64,000 nt of DNA from Shewanella carassii (GTDB lineage Bacteria; Pseudomonadota; Gammaproteobacteria; Enterobacterales; Shewanellaceae), in the NCBI RefSeq assembly GCF_002777975.1, contig NZ_NGVS01000023.1:69700-133699 (forward strand), in the 5' to 3' direction. Both the position numbers and the translations under genes were made by a program. Shown piece after piece: positions 29,156 through 38,233 of the stretch; positions within the stretch are counted from its first letter, which is position 1, and each line of letters begins with the position of its first letter. Below the pieces are notes generated by a model. The model was not told the origin of the DNA. It was given only the letters and a program-made list of their open reading frames with translations, and did not search any database.

Positions 29156-30106
29156 TCAAAGCCGCTTGAGGATATCTTTCGGTACTGAGCTCAACCCGGG
29201 CGGCGGTAAAAAACCACCCAAGCCGCGGTCGATACGCAGATGCTGCAGATCCAGCGCCCGGGTCAGGGGCACGAAGAGGGCGCCGGGATGAAGGATATAT
29301 TCGCTCACCAGGTTGAAGCCGCCGCCACAGATAACCCTTTGATACTGCCAGCCAATATCTGAGGCCGGGTACAGTTGCAGCCGGGTTAATCCAGGTTTGT
29401 GCTCTTTGTTGTTGCAGTTGTTGAAGTCGCTCAGAGCACGCTTATCAAGGGGGTTGCTATTAAAGCCTGCATCGGCGCTTGGGCGCGGCGGCGCAATAAT
29501 ATCTATCGCTTCTCCCGCCTTTGTGGCGTGTTCAAGCAGTAAAGCCTGCTCGGCAAGGCTTCCCGAGTGGATCACCAGAGTCTGTTTAGGCTTTTCAAGA
29601 CCCTTTGGGGTTGCATCTTGGGACTTGTCTTCGCCGAGTAACGGCAGCCAGAAGCGTTGGCCCGTTTGATTGGAGAGCGCCAGCTCTTGCTCCGGGGTCG
29701 GCCATTCACAAAACCAGATTTGCTGAAAACGGGGAATATGGGCAATACGCTGGCGATAGACATTCCAGTTGAGCAATCTGGCGATATAGACAAGTTTGCC
29801 AGGCAAGGGGATATCACCAAGCTCGCCCCAAATGCCCCCGGGAAAGGCATCTATCAGCATGAGCCGACACGCTTGTTGCTTGTTGAGCGATGCCAGTAAC
29901 TGCTTGAGCCAAGCGCTGAGTTCGGCTCGGCTTTGAAGCCTGGTAGGCAGACTTATGTGTTGAATGCCCTTTGGTAGCAGCGCATCGACCGCTAACGGCA
30001 GTGGACTTGTGATCACCAACGCTTGCTGCGCCTTGATAAAGCCGAGCACTTTAAGTGCCCGGCTCAAGTGCCCGAGTCCGCCGCCGGGGGCGTAATAGAT
30101 AAGCAT
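29156..30106 (-). CDS. Glycosyltransferase-like protein, GT-B fold (last gene of cluster)
   Basis: This 316-residue protein opens with YYAPGGGLGHLSRALKVLGF, the glycine-rich first loop of MurG/GT28-like GT-B enzymes. Near the end, a sugar-nucleotide-binding-like segment reads VICGGGFNLVSEYILHPGALFVPL, again as in MurG-type transferases. It is shorter than usual, with a low-complexity stretch mid-protein. It has no membrane segment and is presumably cytosolic or peripheral. It overlaps the stop of the preceding glycosyltransferase by one base (TGATG), so the two are translationally coupled. Acceptor and sugar are unknown. Confidence 0.75.
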   Translation of the reverse strand: MLIYYAPGGGLGHLSRALKVLGFIKAQQALVITSPLPLAVDALLPKGIQHISLPTRLQSRAELSAWLKQLLASLNKQQACRLMLIDAFPGGIWGELGDIPLPGKLVYIARLLNWNVYRQRIAHIPRFQQIWFCEWPTPEQELALSNQTGQRFWLPLLGEDKSQDATPKGLEKPKQTLVIHSGSLAEQALLLEHATKAGEAIDIIAPPRPSADAGFNSNPLDKRALSDFNNCNNKEHKPGLTRLQLYPASDIGWQYQRVICGGGFNLVSEYILHPGALFVPLTRALDLQHLRIDRGLGGFLPPPGLSSVPKDILKRL

Positions 30107-31326
30107 CAGTGACTCGCCGTTTGAGCGACCAGAGACTTGATGACAGAAAAATAGCGCTCGGCTTCAGCCTCGGCGCTGCACTGACTCAGTACCGTTTGGT
30201 ACAAGGCCTGGCTCTTGGCGGCGCGAATCGAAGCCGTATCGGTTTGCCAACGCACCAACGCATCCAAAAGCGATTCCGCCGAAGTTGGATGAAACAGATA
30301 ACCTGAGTCCGTTTGGCCGCGGAGATTATTTGCTGCATTACTGTCAGTCAAACGGCCATCAAAGACATGCTTTTCGCGCTCATGCAGGCTGTCGAAGATA
30401 AGATCGGCCATACCGCCACAGCAGGCGCCGAGCACAGGGATGTTAAGCGCCGCCGCCTCCAGCAGCACATTGGGGGTTCCCTCATAGAAAGAGGGAATGG
30501 CGATAAGGTCGCATACCAGATAACGGCTTATCAGTTGATATCTGTCAAGAAACGGCTCCAGGGTGTAACTGCCCTCGGGCAGGGTTTGCAATAGCTCGGC
30601 TGCGCTTTCATCCAGCTCGCCAATCAACAACAGATGGCAGCTGTGTACCAAGGGGCTGCGTTTGAAGGTCTCGATAAAAAAGGCCAAACCTTTTTTCTCT
30701 TTCAAATGACCGAAAAGGCCAATCACAGGCTGACTGGGATTTTCCAGGTTATTGGAACGCCAGGCTTTGGCTTGCTCTTTATCCAGCGGCAATGGTTGCC
30801 AACGTTCGCTATCCAGGCCATTACTCATGTTGTGAACTCTGACTTGCGGCCACAGGGCTTTGACCCGTTTAGCCTTGTCGGCGCTGACGGTCAATACCAG
30901 CGCGCTGGCTTGCAGCGTATCCTGCAGCACTTGATAGCGACGATGATCGAGAATACTCAAGTCGAAGTCGTTGCCGCGCAGCAATGTGATGAGCGGTAGC
31001 CCAAGCCAGGCGGCAAACACCCGCCCGGCATGCATGGACAAGGGATAGCCATAGGCAACGACAGCATCATATTCACCTTCCAGCTTGTGCCACAGAAGAT
31101 TGAGCGAGTGCGCCGGGTTTGTACCCATGGGGAAGCTGTGATCACAACCCTGCTCGGCAAAATAGCCGGTCTCCTTTTCCAAGCCGCCGGAGCGCAAATG
31201 ATAAAGGGTGATATGTACCCCGAGCCGCCGCAAATGGCGCACCAGTCTATCGCAGGACAATGCCATGCCGCCTTTGGCCGGCGGGTAGTGTTGAGTCAGC
31301 CACAGTAGCCTGGGGTTAGCTGTCAT
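30106..31326 (-). CDS. GT4-family glycosyltransferase
   Basis: This is a 406-residue GT-B transferase. RLLWLTQHYPPAKGGMALSCDRL (residues 5-27) is the usual GT4 N-terminal loop, IGLFGHLKEKKGLAFFIETF starts the donor domain, and IPSFYEGTPNVLLEAAALNIPVLGACCGGMADL contains the EX7E-type donor signature. The ATG at 31326 lies inside the end of the upstream Cys-rich gene (11-bp overlap) and matches where homology begins; the frame is open 168 bp further up but that segment is unrelated. It is the fourth gene of the 33.9-29.2 kb cluster. Donor and acceptor are unknown. Confidence 0.9.
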   Translation of the reverse strand: MTANPRLLWLTQHYPPAKGGMALSCDRLVRHLRRLGVHITLYHLRSGGLEKETGYFAEQGCDHSFPMGTNPAHSLNLLWHKLEGEYDAVVAYGYPLSMHAGRVFAAWLGLPLITLLRGNDFDLSILDHRRYQVLQDTLQASALVLTVSADKAKRVKALWPQVRVHNMSNGLDSERWQPLPLDKEQAKAWRSNNLENPSQPVIGLFGHLKEKKGLAFFIETFKRSPLVHSCHLLLIGELDESAAELLQTLPEGSYTLEPFLDRYQLISRYLVCDLIAIPSFYEGTPNVLLEAAALNIPVLGACCGGMADLIFDSLHEREKHVFDGRLTDSNAANNLRGQTDSGYLFHPTSAESLLDALVRWQTDTASIRAAKSQALYQTVLSQCSAEAEAERYFSVIKSLVAQTASH

Positions 31327-31735
31327 AGATATCCCGATACTCGTAATCCGGCAACTGCTGATCATCTTCGTCGACAGGGAGCTCAAAAGCGGCAAAGTCT
31401 TCGGCATCAAACTCTTTATTGTAACTGCCGTGTTTGGTGTGCAGTTGGTACCAGGCACTACCGAGATACAGTTGCTTGAGGGCGAAACCGGCAAGCGGAT
31501 CCTCTGGTTTAACGCCTTGTAGGCTCAATTGCTCATACTTGGTGCCTGAGTGTGGATCTTCATAGACTTCCTTGCCGACCTTTAAGGGTTTGGCGGCGCA
31601 CTGAAAACACAGACAGGTTTTGGGATCCAGATGATGCTCGCAGACACTGGCTTGGCACTCACTGCAACTGCCAACGGCAGGTTGGCCGCAAGGGCTTAGG
31701 GTGAAAAAACCGACTTTTAGCTGACACTGACTCAT
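31316..31735 (-). CDS. Small Cys-rich, B-box-like zinc-binding protein
   Basis: This 139-residue protein carries a Cys/His cluster in its first 55 residues (SPCGQPAVGSCSECQASVCEHHLDPKTCLCFQC), spaced like a B-box or cross-brace zinc finger. An acidic C-terminal half ends DDQQLPDYEYRDIYDS. It starts 2 bp after the preceding gene's stop and overlaps the following GT4 by 11 bp, so it belongs firmly to the cluster. I do not recognise the family; a protein-protein adaptor role would be a guess. Confidence 0.75.
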   Translation of the reverse strand: MSQCQLKVGFFTLSPCGQPAVGSCSECQASVCEHHLDPKTCLCFQCAAKPLKVGKEVYEDPHSGTKYEQLSLQGVKPEDPLAGFALKQLYLGSAWYQLHTKHGSYNKEFDAEDFAAFELPVDEDDQQLPDYEYRDIYDS

Positions 31736-31736
31736 A

Positions 31737-32594
31737 TTATCCCCTGGCTCGAATACTGGTCTGTTGATAGGACTTGGCGATGGTTCTGAGAATATTCTCG
31801 GCATCCATCAAACGTGACTCACCGATAAATTTAAAGGTGGAGTTGGATTTCACCTTGGTGATGCCGTTTTGAGTCTGTGCCTTGCTCGTTGGTGCCAGTT
31901 TACCCTGGCGTAGATGATAATATTCAGCATTCAGCGTCAGGCAGCTGCGAATGCTGCGCCGTCCCTTGTACTTGATCTTGGTTTTGACTTTGCCTCGGGC
32001 GTTGCGACGGGTGCGTTTACGACGACAGATAACATCATCCACCCGCAGTTGCAGCTCATTGCCGTCTTTGAGTTTGGCCCTGAATTGCAACAGTGGCACT
32101 TCAAAGTAGGCCAGTTGGGTATTTTTCTCAGGCTTTTCGGTTCGGGCCGGCTTACGCTTGTGTATGGAGTCGAGATCCAGTTTCAGCTGCACGCTGTTGG
32201 TCTCCATCGCCAATACTTGCATTAACTTGATAAGGCCGGTGCGCACATTGTCGTTGACGTCCATATTGTTGCAGCTGTGAAGCAGTAATATCGAGGCCAG
32301 GGTCAACCCTACCAGGGTATACACCACCAGGTGAGGCACGGGCAGGAATATGCTGACAACAGTGAAACCTATCAACCAATTGCGGCTGCGGCGAAACTGG
32401 CGTCTCAATGGGCTGCCCATACGATCCAATCGGGTCAGGCGCTTGAGAAACAGTAACCAGTGCTGGGTCGAATGGGTCGCATCCAACTTCTTGGTGCGGA
32501 TAAATTCCTGCTCCGCCGGGGTTAACTGCTTGAACACTTTGCGCATTCGCCAGTAGTGAAGCGGGGCGTTAAAAGGGTTTATGGCTGTTTCCAT
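31737..32594 (-). CDS. Two-TM basic protein of unknown function
   Basis: This 285-residue protein has a charged N-terminal cytosolic part (about 1-70). Two adjacent hydrophobic segments form a hairpin (about 73-85 and 89-105: LIGFTVVSIFLPVPHLVVYTL). A strongly basic C-terminal domain of about 180 residues (KRKPARTEKPEK, RRKRTRRNARGKVKTKIKYKGRRS) follows. Both ends would be cytosolic. The basic surface would suit contact with phospholipid heads or an anionic polymer, which is inference. It is the second gene of the glycosyltransferase cluster. Confidence 0.7.
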   Translation of the reverse strand: METAINPFNAPLHYWRMRKVFKQLTPAEQEFIRTKKLDATHSTQHWLLFLKRLTRLDRMGSPLRRQFRRSRNWLIGFTVVSIFLPVPHLVVYTLVGLTLASILLLHSCNNMDVNDNVRTGLIKLMQVLAMETNSVQLKLDLDSIHKRKPARTEKPEKNTQLAYFEVPLLQFRAKLKDGNELQLRVDDVICRRKRTRRNARGKVKTKIKYKGRRSIRSCLTLNAEYYHLRQGKLAPTSKAQTQNGITKVKSNSTFKFIGESRLMDAENILRTIAKSYQQTSIRARG

Positions 32595-32638
32595 ATCGTT
32601 TCCTTGACATTAAACAGGTGCTATTAAACGGCTAGCGA

Positions 32639-33880
32639 TTAAGCGCTAGCTTGCATGGGGCCTTGGCTCAGCTGGTGATACAAGTCGCTGAGCTGAGCGC
32701 AGATCTGTTGCCATTGGAACTGCTCTGTCACCCTTTGTTGGCCCTTGAGTCCCAAATCTTTGGCCTTGGCCGGTTGACTGAGCAGTTCAATACAGGCTCT
32801 GGCGAGCTCGGAGGGCCTGGAGGGGGGAACCAAGAGCCCATGTACTTCATGGGTTACTAGTTCACGAATGACCGGTAGATCCGAGGCGATAACTGCGGTG
32901 CCACAAGCCATGGATTCGAGTACTTTCAAAGGGCAGCATCCCTGAAGCATGTTGCGCCTGCAGGGCGTGAGCGGCGCCAAAGACGCGCTCGCGGCCTGAA
33001 TTTTTTGCCTGAGACTGGCTTGGTCCAGCCCGAAATGCAGCGAAACACAATCTTCCAGTTCCATGGACTTGAGCCAGGCCTTTACCTGCCGGGCCTGGCG
33101 ATTTTCAAGAGAAAGGCAGAGATCCAGCTCGACCTCCAACTGCTGACGCACCAAGGCAAAAGCTATGAGCAGATCCTTAAGCCCCTGCCAGCGCTGGGCG
33201 GCACCAAAATAGATGAGCCTGGGCAGACTCGCATCCTGTGCTTGCCTCAATGGTTCGGCAGGCGGCAACTCGGCGCCGTTTGGCAGATAGACTACTGGAG
33301 TAGTAGTGCGTTTTTCAAGGCCCGCAGCCGTGAGCTTTGATGGGGTCACAATCAGATCGGCACCATCCAGGCAACGCTGCTCCCAGGCGCTGATTTTGGC
33401 CAGGGTTTTTCGCGGCAGCGACAGGTGAATAGGCAGCTCTATGCTGGGCAGGGCATTGACCTCATAAACGAGCTTGAGCGCTGGATTGTCCTTGCGATGA
33501 TCCAGTAAAGGCACCCCCGCCCAGGGGTCGCGAAACTGCGCCAATGTCAGGGTATCGCGATTTTGCCTGAGCAGCGCCCCAAGCTGATTGGCATAGTCCA
33601 GCGCCTTGGCAAGTACGTTATTGCCCGAGCCTGGGTTTAGCTGGTGCCTGACGATACTGACCTCACTGCTTGCCTCGCTGGGATTGCTGCCGAGTGACAG
33701 GGTTTCCTGCTGCCAGGAAGGCATCTGGGGATCACCTTGTAGATAGAGCATTCCAGGGGACTGGAAGGCAAACAGGGTTGACGCCATATAACGTATATGG
33801 GTCGACGCGCCTTTGGGCAGAGGGTAGCGATCAAAAGCGCAATAAAGACTTTTGAATGAATAACTTGAGTCTGATTTCAT
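32639..33880 (-). CDS. GT4-family glycosyltransferase (first gene of cluster)
   Basis: This 413-residue GT-B enzyme has an acceptor-side loop YPLPKGASTHIRYMASTL near residue 20. A linker YLPNGAELPP leads into the donor domain (PRLIYFGAAQRWQGLKDLLIAFALV), and the signature reads CPLKVLESMACGTAVIASDLPVIRELV, with the usual Glu. The end VTEQFQWQQICAQLSDLY is the common GT4 closing helix. It starts 97 bp after yfaE on the same strand, with no convincing terminator between, so read-through from the ribonucleotide reductase operon is possible. Substrates are unknown. Confidence 0.9.
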   Translation of the reverse strand: MKSDSSYSFKSLYCAFDRYPLPKGASTHIRYMASTLFAFQSPGMLYLQGDPQMPSWQQETLSLGSNPSEASSEVSIVRHQLNPGSGNNVLAKALDYANQLGALLRQNRDTLTLAQFRDPWAGVPLLDHRKDNPALKLVYEVNALPSIELPIHLSLPRKTLAKISAWEQRCLDGADLIVTPSKLTAAGLEKRTTTPVVYLPNGAELPPAEPLRQAQDASLPRLIYFGAAQRWQGLKDLLIAFALVRQQLEVELDLCLSLENRQARQVKAWLKSMELEDCVSLHFGLDQASLRQKIQAASASLAPLTPCRRNMLQGCCPLKVLESMACGTAVIASDLPVIRELVTHEVHGLLVPPSRPSELARACIELLSQPAKAKDLGLKGQQRVTEQFQWQQICAQLSDLYHQLSQGPMQASA

Positions 33881-33977
33881 AAGTCCGGCAGAGTACCGGA
33901 GTCAGGCAGGATTTACAACGAAAAAACGCTTGTTTGACTGTAGGAGATTTGCCATTGACGGCGTTTTTGCGCTTGTG

Positions 33978-34313
33978 TCAGGCCAAATGTTTAACCCGCA
34001 GCAGCGGCATGTCGGCACCTTCGCTGGAGAGGTCCAAGTCCAGATCTTCCGTAGGCACACAGCAGCAGGGCAGGCATTCATCCGCCTTTAACTCGGCCAA
34101 TGGCGTGGTCAGGTAAGTGACCGAGCCACTGCGCACCCGGGTCTTGCAGGCGCCGCAAAACCCGCTGCGGCACTCGGAAAAAATGCTCACCTTACGGGCT
34201 TCGAGCGCTGCCAGGAGAGTCCTGTGTTCTGTGGTATACAGCAGCAAGGGCTCTCCGCGCAGCAGCACGATAGGGGCTTTGTTAAAGGTCAAAGTCGGAG
34301 AACTCATCGTCAT
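33978..34313 (-). CDS. yfaE: YfaE-type 2Fe-2S ferredoxin, ribonucleotide reductase maintenance
   Basis: This 111-residue plant-type ferredoxin has the cluster ligands [15 protein letters not shown] and a later Cys in ECLPCCCVP, giving C-x4-C-x2-C plus a distal Cys. In E. coli YfaE delivers electrons to rebuild the diferric-tyrosyl cofactor of NrdB. It overlaps the 3' end of nrdB by about 26-32 bp, depending on which of two nearby ATG codons starts it, so the two are translated together. Confidence 0.93.
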   Translation of the reverse strand: MTMSSPTLTFNKAPIVLLRGEPLLLYTTEHRTLLAALEARKVSIFSECRSGFCGACKTRVRSGSVTYLTTPLAELKADECLPCCCVPTEDLDLDLSSEGADMPLLRVKHLA

Positions 34314-35412
34314 CGACAGCCGAATCTATCTGGCCGACCAAATAGGATGATACTTCCACTTCCTGAGGCGCGACCTGTACGGCATCGCTCTCCAGCCAGT
34401 TTTTCATCCAGGGCAGGGGATCGCTCTGCTCACTGTATGGTGCGCCCAGGTTAACCGCCTTCATTCTCTGATTGGTAATGAACTCCACATATTGGCAGAG
34501 AATGGTTTCGTTCAGGCCTATCATGGAGCCATCCTTGAACAGGTACTTGGCCCAGGCCTTTTCCTGCTCGGCGGCGCGCAGGAACAGATCGTAAGCTTCC
34601 TGCTGGCACTCTTTGGCGATTTCACCCATCTCAGGGTCATCTTTGCCACCCTGCATCAGGTTGATAATGTGTTGGGTTGAGTTCAGGTGCAAAGCTTCAT
34701 CGCGGGCGATCAGGCGAATGATCTTGGCGTTGCCTTCCATCAATTTGCGCTCGGCAAAGGCAAAGGAGCAGGCGAAGCTGACGTAAAAACGTATCGCTTC
34801 GAGCGCATTGACCGACATCATGCACAGATAGAGGGCTTTTTTGATGGTGCGGGTAGTGACTTCTAGCGTGCGACCGTTAACGTCGAACTTGCCTTCACCA
34901 TGCAGGTGATACAGCTGGGTCAGCTCGATAAGGCGGTCATAATACTCTGCAATATCGCCGGCGCGCTTGAGGATCTCCTCATTGACCACTATGTCATCGA
35001 ATACCACGGATGGGTCGTTGACAATATTGCGGATGATATGAGTGTAGGAACGGCTGTGAATGGTCTCGGAGAAGGACCAGGTTTCAATCCAGGTTTCCAG
35101 CTCGGGCAGGGACACCAGCGGCAGGAAAGCCACATTGGGGCTGCGGCCCTGAATCGAGTCCAACAGGGTTTGGTACTTGAGGTTGGAGAGGAAGATATGC
35201 TTTTCATGATCCGGCAGGGCGCCAAAATCGATTTTGTCGCGGCTGACATCCACTTCTTCCGGGCGCCAGAAGAAAGACAACTGCTTTTCGATCAGTTTCT
35301 CGAATACTTCGTACTTCTGTTGATCGTAACGGGCCACGTTAACCGCTTGACCGAGAAACATAGGTTCGCGGGTGGCATCGTTGGGGGTTTGACAAAAAAT
35401 TGAATAAGCCAT
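34282..35412 (-). CDS. nrdB: Class Ia ribonucleoside-diphosphate reductase, beta subunit
   Basis: This 376-residue R2 subunit supplies the diiron-tyrosyl radical for dNTP synthesis. The ferritin-like helices carry the expected ligands: Asp/Glu in the first half ([14 protein letters not shown], then [16 protein letters not shown] with Glu, His and the radical Tyr), then the second Glu/His set in [25 protein letters not shown]. The C-terminal tail [10 protein letters not shown] is the peptide that docks into NrdA. It follows nrdA by 59 bp with GGAAAGAG upstream. Confidence 0.97.
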   Translation of the reverse strand: MAYSIFCQTPNDATREPMFLGQAVNVARYDQQKYEVFEKLIEKQLSFFWRPEEVDVSRDKIDFGALPDHEKHIFLSNLKYQTLLDSIQGRSPNVAFLPLVSLPELETWIETWSFSETIHSRSYTHIIRNIVNDPSVVFDDIVVNEEILKRAGDIAEYYDRLIELTQLYHLHGEGKFDVNGRTLEVTTRTIKKALYLCMMSVNALEAIRFYVSFACSFAFAERKLMEGNAKIIRLIARDEALHLNSTQHIINLMQGGKDDPEMGEIAKECQQEAYDLFLRAAEQEKAWAKYLFKDGSMIGLNETILCQYVEFITNQRMKAVNLGAPYSEQSDPLPWMKNWLESDAVQVAPQEVEVSSYLVGQIDSAVDDDEFSDFDL

Positions 35413-35471
35413 GATCTACTCTTTCCAAACAACGGGGCCACCTGGGCCCCGAACTTGTTACTTAATCCTGC

Positions 35472-37760
35472 TTAAATCTTGCAGGCGCCGCCGGCACAAC
35501 CGTCGTCTTCCTTCTCGATGCTGGTAATGTCATCGAATTTGTCGGAAGCACCGTCCCGGGTGTTGTGGTAGTAAAGGGTTTTGACCCCGAGTTTGTAGGC
35601 GGTCAACAGATCCTTGAGCAGCAGCTTCATCGGAACCTTGTTACTTTCAAACTTGGATGGGTCATAGTTGGTGTTGGCCGAAATCGCCTGATCGACAAAC
35701 TTCTGCATAATACCCACCAACTGCAGGTAACCGTCGTTGCCGGGCATCTGCCACAGCAGCTCGTACTTGTCCTTGAGCTCATCAAAATCGGGCACCACTT
35801 GCTTGAGCTGGCCATCTTTACTGGCCTTGACGCTGATAAGGCCGCGTGGAGGCTCAATACCATTGGTGGCGTTGGAGATCTGCGAAGAGGTCTCGGATGG
35901 CATCAGTGCCGACAGAGTCGAGTTACGCAGGCCATGCTGCTTGATATCGTGACGCAGGGCATCCCAATCTAGGTGCAGCGGCTCATCACAAATCTTGTCC
36001 AGATCCCGCTTGTAGGTATCTACCGGCATGATCCCCTGAGAATAAGTGGTCTCATGGAACAGCGGGCAGGCACCCAGCTCTTTGGCCAGATTCATCGAGG
36101 CCTTGAGCAGGTAGTACTGTATGGCTTCAAATGTTCTGTGGGTCAGGCCGTTGGCGCTGCCGTCAGAGTATTTCACGCCGTTCTTGGCCAGATAGTTGGC
36201 GAAGTTGATGACCCCGATCCCCAGAGTGCGGCGGTTCATCGATGCCGTTTTGGCTGCAGGAATTGGGTAGTCCTGGTAGTCCAGCAGGTTATCCAGGGCG
36301 CGCACGGCCAAATCGGCAAGGCCTTCCAGTTCGCCCAAGTCGTTTATCGCACCCAGGTTCAGCGCCGACAGAGTACAAAGGGCGATTTCGCCATTGGGAT
36401 CGTCAATATTGTTCAGAGGCTTGGTTGGCAGGGCAATCTCAAGGCACAGGTTGGATTGACGCACTGGGGCCACTTCGGCGTTGAAGGGGCTGTGGGTGTT
36501 ACAGTGATCCACGTTCTGTACATAGATACGGCCGGTGGAAGCACGCTCCTGCATCATCAGCGAGAAGAGCTCGACCGCTTTTAGGGTCTTCTTGCGAATG
36601 CTCGGGTCCTGTTCATATTGTTCATACAGGCGCTCGAATTCGTCCTGATCGGCAAAGAAGGCGTCATACAGGCCGGGAACGTCCGATGGGCTGAACAGAG
36701 TGATATTTTGCCCCTTGATCATCCGCTGATACATCAGCTTGTTGATCTGAACGCCATAGTCCAGGTGACGGATACGGTTGTCTTCAACACCACGGTTGTT
36801 TTTCAGTACCAGCAGCGATTCAACTTCCAGGTGCCAGATAGGGTAGAACAGGGTTGCAGCACCGCCGCGAACGCCGCCTTGGGAGCAGGATTTCACCGCA
36901 GTCTGGAAATACTTGTAAAAAGGCAAACAACCTGTGTGGAAGGCTTCGCCGCCACGAATCGGGCTGCCAAGGGCGCGAATACGGCCGGCATTCACACCGA
37001 TACCGGCTCTCTGGCTGACATATTTGACGATGGATGAGGCCGTGGCATTGATAGAATCCAGGCTGTCGTCACACTCGATCAGCACGCAAGAGCTGAACTG
37101 ACGGGTCGGCGTACGCACACCGGACATGATAGGCGTCGGCAAAGAGATCTTGAAGGTAGAAACCGCATCATAGAAGTCTTTGACATACTGCAGCCGGGTT
37201 TCCTTCGGATAACGGGCAAACAGGCAAGCGGCTACCAGAATGTAGAGGAACTGGGCACTTTCGTAGACTTCATGAGTCACACGGTTTTGTACCAGATACT
37301 TGCCTTCCAGCTGTTTGACGGCGGCATAGGAGAAGTTCATGTCGCGCCAGTGGTCGATATAGCTGTCGAGTACATCCAGTTCTTCACGGCTGTAGTCTTC
37401 CAACAGATGCTTGTCGTACTTGCCCATGGCAACCAACTTGCTGACATGATCAGCCAGTTTTGGCGGTTCAAACTGACCAAAGGCCTTCTTACGCAAATGA
37501 AAAATAGCAAGGCGAGCTGCCAGGAACTGATAGTCCGGAGAGTCGGGAGAGATCAGGTCGGCGGCGGCCTTGATAATGGTTTCATGGATGGCTTCTGTGG
37601 GAATACCATCATAAAACTGCAGATGAGAACGTAACTCTACCTCGGAGACCGAGACGTTGTTTAATCCTTTGGCTGCCCAGGTGATAACACGGTGGATCTT
37701 GTCGAGATCGATAATTTCTCGTGCGCCACTGCGTTTGGTAACTGTCATAGTGCTATTCAT
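35472..37760 (-). CDS. nrdA: Class Ia ribonucleoside-diphosphate reductase, alpha subunit
   Basis: This 762-residue catalytic subunit reduces ribonucleoside diphosphates. An N-terminal ATP-cone (about 5-95) provides overall activity control by ATP/dATP. The active-site cysteine region FSSCVLIECDD, the radical cysteine motif NLCLEIALPT and GEIALCTLSALNLGA are present, together with paired tyrosines near the end (LYYHNTRDG). The C-terminal shuttle cysteines are in DDGCAGGACKI. All catalytic landmarks are intact. First gene of nrdA-nrdB-yfaE. The upstream region has an NrdR-like box, DnaA-like site and a hairpin. Confidence 0.97.
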   Translation of the reverse strand: MNSTMTVTKRSGAREIIDLDKIHRVITWAAKGLNNVSVSEVELRSHLQFYDGIPTEAIHETIIKAAADLISPDSPDYQFLAARLAIFHLRKKAFGQFEPPKLADHVSKLVAMGKYDKHLLEDYSREELDVLDSYIDHWRDMNFSYAAVKQLEGKYLVQNRVTHEVYESAQFLYILVAACLFARYPKETRLQYVKDFYDAVSTFKISLPTPIMSGVRTPTRQFSSCVLIECDDSLDSINATASSIVKYVSQRAGIGVNAGRIRALGSPIRGGEAFHTGCLPFYKYFQTAVKSCSQGGVRGGAATLFYPIWHLEVESLLVLKNNRGVEDNRIRHLDYGVQINKLMYQRMIKGQNITLFSPSDVPGLYDAFFADQDEFERLYEQYEQDPSIRKKTLKAVELFSLMMQERASTGRIYVQNVDHCNTHSPFNAEVAPVRQSNLCLEIALPTKPLNNIDDPNGEIALCTLSALNLGAINDLGELEGLADLAVRALDNLLDYQDYPIPAAKTASMNRRTLGIGVINFANYLAKNGVKYSDGSANGLTHRTFEAIQYYLLKASMNLAKELGACPLFHETTYSQGIMPVDTYKRDLDKICDEPLHLDWDALRHDIKQHGLRNSTLSALMPSETSSQISNATNGIEPPRGLISVKASKDGQLKQVVPDFDELKDKYELLWQMPGNDGYLQLVGIMQKFVDQAISANTNYDPSKFESNKVPMKLLLKDLLTAYKLGVKTLYYHNTRDGASDKFDDITSIEKEDDGCAGGACKI

Positions 37761-37848
37761 TGAAGATAGGCCTTGGTTGTAATATCAGTGACAATGGTAC
37801 GCCCGCACCATTGAACCTTTCCATGTAAAGTAAAACAATCAACCGAAC

Positions 37849-37885
37849 AGTTAACGAAGACAGCCCGAGAGGGCTCTGTTAACTG
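37849..37885 (-). promoter_or_regulatory. Hairpin in the nrdA leader
   Basis: CAGTTAAC (37849-37856) pairs with GTTAACTG (37878-37885), enclosing a second stem AGCCC-GAGA-GGGCT. It lies 89 bp upstream of nrdA without a T run, so it looks like a leader structure or protein site rather than a terminator. Confidence 0.5.
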
Positions 37886-37927
37886 GAAGATTTCAGTGCA
37901 TGACTAGTATGTTCGATTGCGACCAAT

Positions 37928-37943
37928 ACACTAGATATGGTGT
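37928..37943 (-). promoter_or_regulatory. Candidate NrdR box upstream of nrdA
   Basis: The 16-mer ACACTAGATATGGTGT has the ends and near-palindromic form of the NrdR consensus (ACACwATATaTwGTGT). NrdR is the ATP/dATP-sensing repressor of bacterial ribonucleotide reductase operons and usually binds two boxes; a degenerate ACTAGT-centred palindrome exactly 30 bp away (about 37898-37913) may be the partner. Confidence 0.65.
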
Positions 37944-38007
37944 TGTTTTAGATCTTGAGTAACAAGATAGTGAGGTGAGTGAACTTTTGCAAGTCTGTGT
38001 TTTGGGC

Positions 38008-38034
38008 ATATCTTGTGGATATCTTGAGGATATC
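38008..38034. repeat. 11-bp tandem repeat with DnaA-like site upstream of nrdA
   Basis: ATATCTTGTGG and ATATCTTGAGG follow each other directly, and then ATATC begins a third copy, giving an exact 11-bp period. The first junction contains TGTGGATAT (38014-38022), one mismatch from the reverse complement of the DnaA box TTATNCACA. The E. coli nrdAB promoter is likewise bound by DnaA. Confidence 0.5.
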
Positions 38035-38233
38035 AAAAGTCAAAGTGGCACCCCTTCTGGCGCAAACCGATGGCGAGCTCAAAAAATCGGCAAACGTGAG
38101 CAAAGTGAGCGACTGCCAAAATAAACGTCAATCTGTGATCTTTGTCGGCTTGCTATCATGGTGTCGCTTGTGGTGCAAGGGCTTTTTTGAGGCCGATTAT
38201 TCCAAAGGATTATGGGGAAAGTGAACGAGTGAC

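Noticed and set aside
33881..33977. Terminator between yfaE and the glycosyltransferase cluster
   Set aside because: An 8-bp A/T-rich arm pair with a loop near 38 nt exists, but it is too weak and open to call a terminator.
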